Source of the DNA: Phaseolus vulgaris
Taxonomy: Eukaryota > Streptophyta > Magnoliopsida > Fabales > Fabaceae
DNA length: 64,000 bases
Assembly: GCF_000499845.2 (NCBI RefSeq)
Contig: NC_023756.2
Span: 36,711,880 to 36,775,879, forward strand
Reading direction: 5' to 3'
The notes below the pieces were generated by a model that saw nothing but the letters and a program-made list of their open reading frames with translations, made no database searches and had not been told where the DNA came from. Below, in pieces: positions 11,460-20,917 of this stretch (its first letter is position 1; the number at the start of each line of letters is the position of its first letter). Both the position numbers and the translations under genes were made by a program.

Positions 11460-13085
11460 TTATATGTAAATTCCTTCACTGTGGTCTTTACGGGTTGCAT
11501 GTACATCATCAAGTACATCGTCGTCTTTATTAGTTATCATTGGTGTGAATGAACGAGTTTCGCCATTTTCAATATCATCTATGGCTTCCCCTTGTTTTTT
11601 CCCGTGTAAAACGACATACCAATGTTCTGACGTAGGATCTTTCACATAGAAAACCTGAGATGCTTGTTGAACCATTATAAATGGCTCATCTCGATACCCT
11701 ATCTTTCGAAAGTCCACTAGTGTGAATCCTGATTCATCAATTTTAACCCCACTTTTATTGTCAACCCATTTACACTTGAAAACTGGAACGGAAAACTTAG
11801 TGTAGTCAATCTCCCATATCTCTTCTATAAACCCATAGTATGCCATTGATCCAAGTACTGGATTTGTATCTTTCGAAGTCGAAAACTGCATTGACTGGGC
11901 TTCAAGAGTAACACCAGAATTTTGAACTGTACTCTTTTCATCCATGGACTTCGTGTAAAATATACAATTATTCACTTCGTACGCTGTACATGAGATGACA
12001 TCAAACTTCAATCCAACAGCCAACCAAGTCAAGGTCTCTGATGCCGTTGAATCCTTGAACACCTCATCTTTAAACCAAGGCATGAAAGTTCTATTATGTT
12101 CCATCAAGACCCATTTCTCTGCTTGTCTTGGGTTATTTGCCTTCACAATGGCTTTATGAGCTTCTATGTAAGGTACAACTTCATCTGTGTTATTCAATAT
12201 GTACAAATGTGCTTGCAAGACTTCTGATCGAGATTTGCTTACAATATTCACACCACGTAAACATTTAGTTGTAGAACGCCTGTGGTGCCATGAATTAGCT
12301 GGAACACCTATTGGATGTGCTTTTGTCATGTACTCTGAACAAAATTCAATACTTTCTTCAGCTATGTACCTTTCAATCACTGAAGCTTCTGGACGATAAT
12401 GATTTTTCACATAACATTTCAAAATTTTCATATACCGCTCAACAGGATACATCCATCTTAAGTACACTGGTCCACACAATCTAACCTCTCTTACCAGATG
12501 CACCACTAGATGAACCATGATGTCAAAAAAAGACGGAGGAAAAAACATCTCCAATTCACACAAGATAACAACAATTTCATTTTGAAGTTCATCTAGTTTT
12601 GAGGGATCAATGACTTTACCACAGATGGAAGAGAAGAATGAGCACAAACGGGTTATGGTGTGTCTAACATTTTTTGGTAAGATCCCACGGATAGCTACCG
12701 GCAACAACTGTTGCATCAAGATGTGACAATCATGAGACTTCAACCCAATTAACTTCAAATCTTGCATTGACACTAGGCTCTTCACATTTGAGGAATGTCC
12801 TTGTGGCACTTTCACACCCTTTAGACATTGACAAAAACTAATTTTTTCATCTTTTGACATTGTGTAACAGGCTGGGGGCAAATATGTACGCTTACCCATT
12901 TCTATGGGTGCCAACTCGTCGCGTATGTTCATCTCAATCAAATCTAAACGAGCATTTAGACCATCCTTCGTCTTCCCGTTAATGTTAAGAAGTGTAACAA
13001 TTAAGCTATCACACACATTCTTCTCAACATGCATTACATCTATACAATGTCTAACTTCTAACCTCGACCAGTACGGAAGATCAAA
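11460..13085 (-). pseudogene. TNP2-type CACTA transposase, C-terminal remnant
   Basis: One open frame on the minus strand starts inside the family motif LPYW...CIDVMHVEKNVCDS (the first methionine at 13034 is internal) and runs about 540 residues. It contains the DUF4218 region (GLKSHDCHILMQQLLPVAIR; LDELQNEIVVILCELEMFFP; RWMYPVERYMKILK; AEESIEFCSEY) and then the DUF4216 region (YYGFIEEIWEIDYTKFSVPV; FKCKWVDN; FTLVDFRKIGY; EPFIMVQQASQVFYV). The upstream half, holding the DDE transposase domain, is deleted: coding similarity stops near 13085, about 690 bp from the element end. The remaining frame has no stop codons, so the deletion may be recent or the fragment may be maintained. On its own it cannot catalyse transposition. 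Confidence 0.88.
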
Positions 13086-13210
13086 AATTTAAAATATTAG
13101 TTATTAGTTATAAATTCCAAGTTGTATTAGTTATTAATTAAATATATATTATAATACAGAAAAATAAAAATTCAAAATATTAAATATAAATTCAAAATAT
13201 TAAATAAATA

Positions 13211-13567
13211 TTAAATACAACACCAACCTTTAAGTTGATGGTGATCGGAGTGGCAGAGGCACAAGACGAAGGCGAAGGCGGTGGCGGAAGTTGTGGCGGT
13301 GGCGGAAGCTGTGGCGGTGGCGGAGCAGAAAAAACTAGCGAAACCAATAGAATAGTAACCTATATGCCACAAACGAGTTAGGAAACGAAAATGACAATGC
13401 CAAGGGAGTGAATAATGAATGATGCAAAAACGAAAACCAAAACAAACGAGTGAAACGAAGAGCTGAGAGAGCTGAAACTTACAATGCAGAGGGAACTGAA
13501 AATGAGAACGTTGAAACGAAGAGCGGAGAAGACGAAAATGAAAGTGAAAACTAGTGGCGCTCTTCAA
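13211..13567. other. CACTA 1 right internal region with Gly/Ala-coding triplet-like repeats
   Basis: This segment lies between the deleted TNP2 gene and the right subterminal repeats. It holds three or four tandem variants of GGTGGCGGAAGCTGT near 13280-13330. Either strand gives a low-complexity peptide (Gly/Cys-rich on plus, Ala/Thr-rich on minus), so I do not call a gene. It may be 5' untranslated sequence of the TNP2 transcript or a captured fragment. Confidence 0.4.
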
Positions 13568-13584
13568 TTTTTAGGGTAAAATTT

Positions 13585-13720
13585 ATTTACAAATGCGGTT
13601 CTAGGGTAAGACCGCATTTGTAAATCAATTAAAATGATTTACAAATGCGGTCTTACCCTAGAACCGCATTTGTAAATCAATTTAATTACAAAAATGCCAC
13701 CGCGTTTTTTACAAATGCGT
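13585..13720. repeat. Subterminal repeats of CACTA 1 (right end)
   Basis: ACAAATGCGG and its complement occur at least four times in both orientations here, forming near-perfect palindromes such as GACCGCATTTGT facing ACAAATGCGGTC. The motif is the same as at the left end of the element. Confidence 0.85.
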
Positions 13721-14812
13721 TTAAACGCAAAGTCACACTAAATAAAGGGTTGTTGTTTTCATATTTTGTACTAGTGTGAATCTGTTGTTTTCATAACAAC
13801 TTTTCAACTGTTTTTTGAAAAGTAGTTAAAAATTGTTTTTCATATAAAGAAAAACTTCTCTCACATGAAAGGGAGTTGAGCAATCACGTTTTTGACAGAG
13901 ATTAAACACTTTCTATGTGAGAAGAATGATTGAAAAGAGTTTTTGAAAGGTTTTCCAAAAGGATCTTCAAGTGTGCTTTTTCCAGGAAAACTTTGATCTT
14001 GGTGAAGGTATTGGTGCAATTCTGCACCAAATTGAACTACTGTTTTTGAGTTCTTGCATCTTCTTTTCAGGTGTTATCTTTCCTTTATTCTTGTTTTTAA
14101 AGGTGTAAGTGTTAGTCACTCCTTGATAGGGTTTCTTGGAGTGCAAGGTGTGCTGAAATAGGCTTTTTCAGCATTGATTGTATTGTTCTTGTAGTGTTCA
14201 AGAACTGTTGTGTTTGTAAGTGATTGAAACTGGTTTTAGTGGATTCCACCTTGGGGTAAGGTGAAACTGGATGTAGCTCTTTATGAGTGAACCAATATAA
14301 AAACTTGCTTGTACTCTTCTTTTCATCCCTGCACTTGTTTCTGGTTTTTGTTTAATTCTGTCAAGAACAAAATATGTTCATTTAAAATCAAATCTGTTAA
14401 TTCTGGAAAAGTTCTTAATCTGGAAAAGTTCTCTAATCATAAACAAAGCTTTTGAATATAAGTTTGTAATTGAATTAAGAACTAACATTTTTCTTCATAA
14501 AATACATGTTAAAGATTCATTGCATTTAAAGCTTTGTGTTGAATAAATTTGATTGTTCTTTTGGTATAGTGTGTGTTCTTCAAAACTGTTAAAAGTGGAC
14601 CAATCTGATTTAGCTATCTTTCACTATTTGATCTTAATCTCAATCTGGTGCAGCTCTGTTTGTGTTAGTCTGTTTTGAAGAATCAATCTGTTCTTTCTAA
14701 AATCAATCTGTCCTTTTACCTCTAATATACTGAAAACAGTTTGTGTTTGCGAAATTTTTATATGTTCAATTCACTCCTCCCCTCTTGAACTTAGACATTA
14801 ATAGACCCAACA

Positions 14813-15144
14813 GAAACTAGGCGCCACCAACACCAACCACCGAAGAATTATTTTCCTTTTGTAAAGTTACCTAGTTTTAGTGGGGAATGTGACCCTAATT
14901 TGTACTTAGGATGGGAGGCTAAGGTAGTACAAATTTTTAATGTGTATGAGGTCGAAGAGGACCAAAAAGTTAAGTTAGCTTCCCTAGAATTTTTGGACTA
15001 TGCCATGCAATGGTGGCATCAAACTGTAATGCACATTGGGCTAAACAAGAGCTATTTGGGTTTCTTACCATAATTGCTAATCTTAAAACTCATAAACAAA
15101 ATAGTAACTCATAAAATGTGCAATCCTAAAATCAACTCACATCA
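14813..15144 (+). pseudogene. Ty3/gypsy gag, second half, joined to an LTR tail (copy 1)
   Basis: Starting at the duplicated GAAAC, the frame resumes the gag begun at 8476. It encodes FVKLPSFSGECDPNLYLGWE followed by a block ending LASLEFLDYAMQWWHQT, typical of plant Ty3/gypsy gag. Near 15050 the gag stops abruptly and about 95 bp of LTR end follows, up to CACATCA at 15144. The same junction is present in copy 2 (about 57185-57277), so this internal deletion happened before the block was duplicated. Protease, reverse transcriptase and integrase are all missing. Confidence 0.8.
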
Positions 15145-15530
15145 GCATGGCTACTACAAATAGACATAGATGTCCATCACACGTTCACCAATACAACAAC
15201 GCAACAATATTTGCAGAACTTTTTTTTGTCATAGACACTCGGAGATGGGACCCACTGCTAATGCATAAGTATGGAGTACAATAGCGAAATCTTCCATTCA
15301 CTCTTTTACACATAGAAGGGTGGAAGAATATAGTGAAAATAACTAGGAAGAACAAGTTCCAAATGAGAAGGTTTTTAATCAAGCTGAGAAGTCCTTTTTA
15401 TAAAGAAATAATTTTTGAAGCTGCAGAAAAAAAACTTCAAATAGGTTGTAAGCTGAAGAGGACAGAAGCATGAAAATTGGTGATTTTAAATGATAGTAGC
15501 ATTTAAGCTAGAAGCACTGTTCCCCTGTTC
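15145..15530. other. Spacer between LTR tail and LINE fragment
   Basis: This segment is conserved with 57278-57640 in the second block copy. A minus-strand open frame of about 65 codons (15185-15382) is partly preserved in both copies, but it contains no motif I recognise and has no start context that favours translation. It may be LINE 3' sequence. Confidence 0.4.
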
Positions 15531-16734
15531 TTGTTCATCAGGATTTTCTTTTGAGGAGACTTATGTTGAGATCCAGTAACACGACCCTGAGCATGAATCA
15601 CGTGACATTGAGCAAGTTCATGCCCAATCATCTTACAGTTGGAGCAAAATGGAAGGAGTCATTCATATTCCACGTCGGCTATAAATGCAAAGCTTGAATG
15701 TTTAACCAATAGCAGATTTGGATGAGAGGACAAAAGATCAATATCCACCAACACTCTAGCAAACAAACCCCTATTCTTTTTCATGGTATGATCATCCAAA
15801 GACAAAGGAGTACCAATGCCTCTAACAATGGAAAATATCACCCTTAGTCTCCAATATTCCAAAGGCAAATTGTAGATTGTAATCTTTATAGTCTGGGTTT
15901 TAGTACTCTTTATAGTAGATGGAACAAAGTCTTATGTCCAGACAAACAATCTCAAGAAACCAGGAGATAACTGCCATGAACCCATCTCGAGAACCCACCG
16001 CATGTCTTCTAAAGAAGAGAACTCAAACTCATAAAAACCCTTGCCAAGAGGGATTGTTTTCCACGGTCTAATAACGTTCCACACAAGCTGCAACTTTTTA
16101 GTTAAAGCAAGGTGTGTGAGAGGTTTATCCCCCTTAGAGAGAATAATCCGACCATGTAGATGGGTTCTGCAATCCTCAAGACCAGCCAAGTAATATTCCT
16201 CTTCAACTCGAATAGCAACCATGTCCCCCTTAATACAAGGTGTAGATAGATGGGACAAAGGGATGCCACAAGTATTGCCCGAGGCCTGAGCATAGGTTTT
16301 CCTATGTCCTTGCATAGTAACTGCCTTCTTAATGGGAATCACTTCGTTCTCTTTCAAAAACCCCAAGGTATTAAGAAATTGACTCAGGCCTCTGCCATGC
16401 TTTAAGTTCCACAAAACTCTAAGAAAAGACACTTTTGACCCTATCACACCACCGCCAGCAGCACTCGCACACGTTTCCCTATAAAAATCTTGACTTTACT
16501 ACAAATTAGATCTGGCTAAATGAAAAACGTGGAAACTTTTGCAGTGTGCAATGCCTTGACACCATCTCTACAAAGAAAAAGATTTAAGAAAAGAATACAC
16601 CTTGTATGCAGACGTAGAGAGTCGTTGCGCCACCACCAGTGTCTCAGCAGACTGCCATGTCGCCACTGACCAGCATCCACGACCCCTGCACCACCACCAT
16701 CCATCACCAAGTTGACGAATGAACAGTCATCCAT
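15530..16734 (-). pseudogene. LINE (L1-type) ORF1 pseudogene with DUF4283 and zinc knuckle
   Basis: The minus strand encodes a DUF4283 domain, seen in YYLAGLEDCRTHLHGRIILS, GFYEFEFSSLEDMRWVLE and SWQLSPGFLRLF. It is followed by YNLPLEYWRLRVI and then a CCHC zinc knuckle (CSNCKMIGHELAQC) near 15600-15655. This arrangement is typical of ORF1 of plant L1-type non-LTR retrotransposons, an RNA-binding protein. Reading-frame breaks occur near 15930 and 15660. A short upstream frame (16516-16734) could be the N terminus or leader. No ORF2 with endonuclease and reverse transcriptase follows, and no poly-A tail is visible, so the copy is truncated at both ends. Confidence 0.75.
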
Positions 16735-16799
16735 ACAAACCCTAGCTGCACCAAAACCCTTCGGAGGAGAGAGAACAAAGCAAAAATCTTATCTCCAAA

Positions 16800-17512
16800 A
16801 TTAATTTAGTTTTCTATTGTATTAACTTTAACTTCAAATAATTTATACCTCAAATAATTTTTTTATTATATATATATTTAATTTTTGTCGATAAAAAATG
16901 ATATACAGAAATATTCATCTAATAAGAAGTTCTAATATGCCAACTTGAAAAATTAACATGTAATCAATAAATAAGAATATTCAAAGTATTCTAATTGATT
17001 AAAAAAAATATGTTTAGTTGAACTTTCCTAATGTTGTACAAATACAAACTCAAAATGTGAAATCCTAAGGTTGTACAAATACAAACTGAAAATGTGAAGC
17101 CAAATAGTATAGTATTGCAAAATCAGGTATCAATAAAATGAAAGTACTAAAGTATTTTAATTCATTAAAAAAAGGATGTTTAACCCTTGAGATCTTTAAA
17201 TATGTTGATATCTTTAAATAGGTTGTAGATTATTAATGAACTTAGAGAATCACATTCAATTGATTGATTCTTTACTGAATACGGTAATCCTAACTTGATC
17301 ATAATAGCATTTTAAATATTAATTTTTACTTATCTACCATGTACATTGTATATCTCAACAATTATATTTCTTAAGAAATCAAATCACCACCACCACAATA
17401 ATTTCTCTCACCAATTCAATTCAATTTATCTACCATGTACATTGTATATGTCAACAATGTATCAGGAGTAAAGACTATTTTCCATTATATATCATTAAAT
17501 TAACTATTCTAT
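16800..17512. other. AT-rich DNA with a dispersed repeat; left flank of CACTA 2
   Basis: No gene is seen. About 17245-17512 is a dispersed repeat: its first part recurs at about 6550-6640 and 55240-55310, and its second part at 40378-40558. The latter copy continues across the point where CACTA 2 begins at 17513 and so shows the unoccupied target site. Confidence 0.6.
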
Positions 17513-17632
17513 CACTACAAGAAAAAATGGTTTTAACGAGGGTTTATTTTTACATTATCTAGGGTTAAAACCTCCATTAAGTCATTTACCCAGGGTTGTA
17601 GTTTCTCCCGCTAAACCATCTCTGGGGAATGT

Positions 17633-19657
17633 TGATGTGATTCCACTAGCACAATTAGAATGATTCTTGACATTCTTAGGAGACAAACTCAAAGAGTAAG
17701 GAATGAAAGACAATCAAGAAAATAAAGAACTCAATGAGAAAGTAGGCACACAAAAGAATACTTAAGGAAAAGCACTAGAGTAGATGAAGAAAACAAAAAT
17801 TAGCTACTGGAAATTTTTTTTTTTATTAAATGCAAACTGTGCTTGATATTCACTGATTTAACTGGAATGATGTAGAGCGAACTGGATTATGAAATTTAAA
17901 CCACAGAAACTTCAAGATGTTAACTCAATAATGGCACTGGAATCAATTAAAAACAGTAAGCCAATTAATTGAGATAAATTTTTTTAAAATCGCTGCCAGA
18001 TTACCGTATTCTTTTCGGCAGAATTGTACACTTTTTTTATTTTATTTATCATTTTTTGTGTACTTTGAATTTTTGAATGATTCTTTTTTCTACTCTTTTC
18101 TAACACTTTGAATATCACAAATCCAGAATTTCAGAATTTTCCAGTGAGTAAATCAATTGCAATAAGGAAAAACAGTAAGCACTTTTTTCAGAAACAGAGG
18201 AATCCTAATAGGAATAAAAAACAGAATTATGAACTAGCAAAGACATAATGGAAAAAGATGTATTGCAACTTGTATAGGTCTAAAATACAAGTATGAACTC
18301 AATTCTAAAAAGAAAAAATGCACAAAGGATCAATATCAATTCAGAAAATTATATGACACTAAAGCAAGAAACAATCAAAAACAATAAAAGTACTACTAGA
18401 AGTAATGACAATTATGGAATAACATGACTAAGACAAAACTTAACATGATTCAAAAAGGAAAATACTCAAACATATGATAGGCAAAAGAATTAAAACAGCA
18501 AGTAAACTCAAAATAAGCCTAAAACAGAAACTTATATTGCAAGAAAATTAAAAGAGCTCTTGAAATAAAGTGCTACACAACTCAACAATTATACAAGAAC
18601 ACACCTAAACTCATGATACCACATGATGTGATTCCACTAGCACAATTAGAATGATTCTTGACATTCTTAGGAATCATCTTGAGTTGGTTAAGAGCTAGGC
18701 ACTTTATCATAGAAATGGATCAAGGTTCTATGAACAAGAACTCACCAAAACTAGTGCCAAAACACAAACTCATATAGAAGATCCAATTATTGTCAAATTG
18801 AATCAAACAAAAAGGCACAAAAGCTAAGCAAACTGAATTTGAATGCTGGAAATTAAATTGAACCGAACAAAAAGCTGGAAAATGAAGAAGAAAGATGAAG
18901 AACAGCAAGGCATAATGAAAGAACCGAAGCAATATAAACTAAAGCTGAAACTGCCGAACCAAAATCAACAAGGAAACAAGCTAAGACAAGGAAATAACAA
19001 AAGAAGAAAGGAAGGAGAAGAGAGTGCTCATGAAGATGGATGTATGGTTGGATGATCACGCCACTAGAAGGATGGTTGCTCCTAGATGAGTGCGCTGCCG
19101 CCACTTGAGGACACCATGGATCCTTCAAGATGAGACTAGAGAAGAAGGCTCAAAAGCTCTCCAATGATCACTCAAAATTTGAGTATAGTTTCTTTTCTCT
19201 AAAATTCAAATCTGAAATTTACAAAGGAAGCACCTCTATTTATAGCCTAAGGTGCTGAAATGCAAGCAAAACAATTTCAAATTTCCCCCCTAAAACATTC
19301 TAGAACCGGCGCCTATTTACAAGGCATGAGGAAGGTGTGACCTCTTCCTTCACTTTGGCACCTCCTATTCTACTCCTACACCTATCTACTAATACACCCC
19401 CCCCTTCTAAAGCTCCTAACTAAAGCCTAAAAGATGCTATAACAAAAGAGGTTTCTAATGTTTCCCTCTAAGCACCTTCAACCAAAGAAATTACAAAAAG
19501 AGAAAATAAATGTCCCCTAGCTCCTAAAGCTTTGAACATGCTTCTTGTAAGCCTTTGAGGTGAGCTTTGACCTCCATGGGCGTCCTCCATTTGTGCCTCT
19601 ACCTCTTCTTGATCTTGTTGATTGGCCTCCATGTCCTCTTGAGCTTCATCTCCATCA
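17633..19657 (-). mobile_element. Internally deleted family X LTR retrotransposon inside CACTA 2
   Basis: The insertion is bounded by perfect 5-bp direct repeats AATGT (17628-17632 and 19658-19662). In minus orientation it consists of a full LTR (19657-18624, 1,034 bp), then a primer-binding site, then about 940 bp of 5' leader. It ends with only about 48 bp of LTR terminus (17680-17633). The primer-binding site TGGTATCATGAG, on the minus strand near 18610-18621, resembles the initiator-Met tRNA type. The leader is homologous, in reverse, to 40955-41960. All gag-pol coding sequence and most of the second LTR were deleted after or during integration. The outer boundaries remain correct. Confidence 0.88.
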
Positions 19658-19699
19658 AATGTGTTCCCCAGGGTTTTTTTAAACCTCAGGAAAAGCCTT

Positions 19700-19915
19700 T
19701 CAAAACTCTTGTTAAATAACATGGGTTTAAGAACCTCCGTAAAATACCATGGGTTTCAAAACCTCCGTAAAATACCACAGGTTTCAAAACCTCCATAAAA
19801 TACCACAGGTTTTAGAACGGAAAATACCATGGGTTTCAAAACCTCCGTAAAATACCATGGGTTTCAAAACCTCCACAAAATACCATGGGTTTCAAAACCT
19901 CCGTAAAATATAAGG
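19700..19915. repeat. Subterminal repeat array of CACTA 2 (left end)
   Basis: About six or seven tandem copies of a unit of about 30 bp containing TTTCAAAACCTCCGTAAA, usually preceded by CCATGGG or CCACAGG, lie just inside the left end once the nested LTR remnant is ignored. A related motif with AAAACCTCC also occurs at 17565-17575 beside the terminus. Arrays of this kind are the usual binding region of CACTA TnpA proteins. Confidence 0.85.
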
Positions 19916-20917
19916 TTTATATAAGTTTATGAGAAAATTCATATTCAATATTCTTCTTATTATTATTTAATAAAAATGAAAATTTTCATTATTATTTGAA
20001 ATTTGTGGAGTGAATCTGAAATTGGACATGATTTGTGAAGTGAATATGAAGTTAACGTGATTTGTGGAGTGAATATGAAACACATGGTTAACGAAGTGAA
20101 ACACATGGTGAGGATGACGTGAAACACATGTTCTTCAGCCAGAGTTTATAAGAGAGACCAATGTTCATTACCTATTAAATTCAAAATGTTTCATAAAATT
20201 AGTTGATAAAATTTAATTATATTTGTATATTTTCTTTAATCCAAGAATGATTCTATCACCTGGACAAAGAATCTTTAACAATTTAAACTAGCTTTGTTGA
20301 AAAAAAAAAAAAAAGAGGTTACACATATGGTGGGACTACCCAAGTTAGCTAGCTGGCTCAGTACAAGTTAGCTAGTTGTACCTTTCTTTCTCTCACTCTC
20401 TTTCTCTCTCTCCTTCTTTTCTCTATCACACCACACAAACATTAATTAGTTTTTCATCCATTCTTAATCATTTTCATACACTACTCAAAAGAAAGATCCA
20501 ACAACCTTGTCAAAACTAGCCAACACAAAAACAAGGAAAACACCTAAACATAACACTACCAAAAGAAATATTCAACCTTGCCAGAATCAGCCAACATAAA
20601 AACAAAGAAAACACCTAAACATAACACTACCACCAAGCTTTCAAATCCAACAAAAAAAAATTAAAAAGACTATAAATCAACATCAAACACATCAACGGAT
20701 CAAGACACCAATTAAAAAAAAAACAAGTTAAAGCAAATAAGAAGTAATCCAACAAAATTTTCATTTTTTCCACAAAATTTAAACTCATTAATGAACAAGA
20801 GAAAACCAGTATATGACTGCAGGATCGATTTTGATCACTTTCTAATCCCACATGAATTCTTTATTTGTTGAATGAGTGTGTTTGGTGCATTATTATTATG
20901 GTTTTGGTTTTGCCTTC
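19916..20917. other. CACTA 2 non-coding 3' region
   Basis: No coding signal is seen. The stretch includes AT-rich sequence, a pyrimidine-rich tract (about 20380-20430) and two tandem copies of a motif about 75 bp apart containing CACCTAAACATAACACTACCA (20540-20635). It lies between the last exon of the TnpA-like gene and the subterminal repeats, so it probably holds the 3' untranslated region. Confidence 0.5.

Larger units (their letters stand above)
9189..13776 (-). mobile_element. CACTA (En/Spm) DNA transposon 1, deletion derivative
   Basis: The element begins CACTAGTGCAG and ends TTTTGTACTAGTG, so its imperfect terminal inverted repeats start CACTAGT(A/G)CA. A perfect 3-bp target duplication TGA (9186-9188 and 13777-13779) flanks it, as expected for the CACTA superfamily. 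Both subterminal regions carry repeated ACAAATGCGG and its complement (about 9205-9360 and 13585-13720). The coding strand is minus: a TNP2 C-terminal remnant at 11460-13085, then a multi-exon gene with a ULP1 peptidase domain at 9527-11341. It sits inside the solo LTR at 8781-14812. The catalytic N-terminal part of TNP2 is missing, so it could move only with transposase supplied from elsewhere. Confidence 0.93.
8781..14812 (+). mobile_element. Solo LTR (probably Ty1/copia, SIRE/Maximus-like), split by a CACTA element
   Basis: The element runs from TGTTGAAGAAGG to AGACCCAACA, with standard TG...CA termini. It is flanked by perfect 5-bp direct repeats GAAAC at 8776-8780 and 14813-14817. The second block copy at 56945-56955 shows the empty site. 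With the nested CACTA element (9189-13776) and its 3-bp duplication removed, the LTR is about 1,441 bp. No internal coding region is present, so it is a solo LTR. Its length and TGTTG...CAACA ends suggest the SIRE/Maximus copia lineage, but I could not compare sequences, so the lineage is tentative. Orientation is arbitrary. Confidence 0.85.
4732..16377 (+). repeat. Composite repeat block, copy 1
   Basis: From about 4732, apart from an inserted element at 8776-14812, this sequence is colinear with 53333-58463. In order the block holds a TNP2 transposase fragment, a Ty3/gypsy LTR, a gag fragment, a short LTR tail, and a minus-strand LINE ORF1 pseudogene. Copy 1 keeps about 480 bp near 7560-8045 that copy 2 lost. 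It lacks about 160 bp that copy 2 has at 54217-54380. The two copies lie about 42-49 kb apart in the same orientation. Similarity stops near 16377 here, whereas the LINE sequence carries on. Confidence 0.85.

Noticed and set aside
14185..14200. CTTGTAGTG resembling a CACTA terminus inside the solo LTR
   Set aside because: No matching start at the right distance, no 3-bp duplication and no subterminal repeats. CACTA 1 already has clear ends at 9189 and 13776.
18843..19055. Lys/Gln-rich open frame in the family X LTR
   Set aside because: It lies inside an LTR, is not conserved as a frame in the other four LTR copies, and reflects purine-rich sequence.
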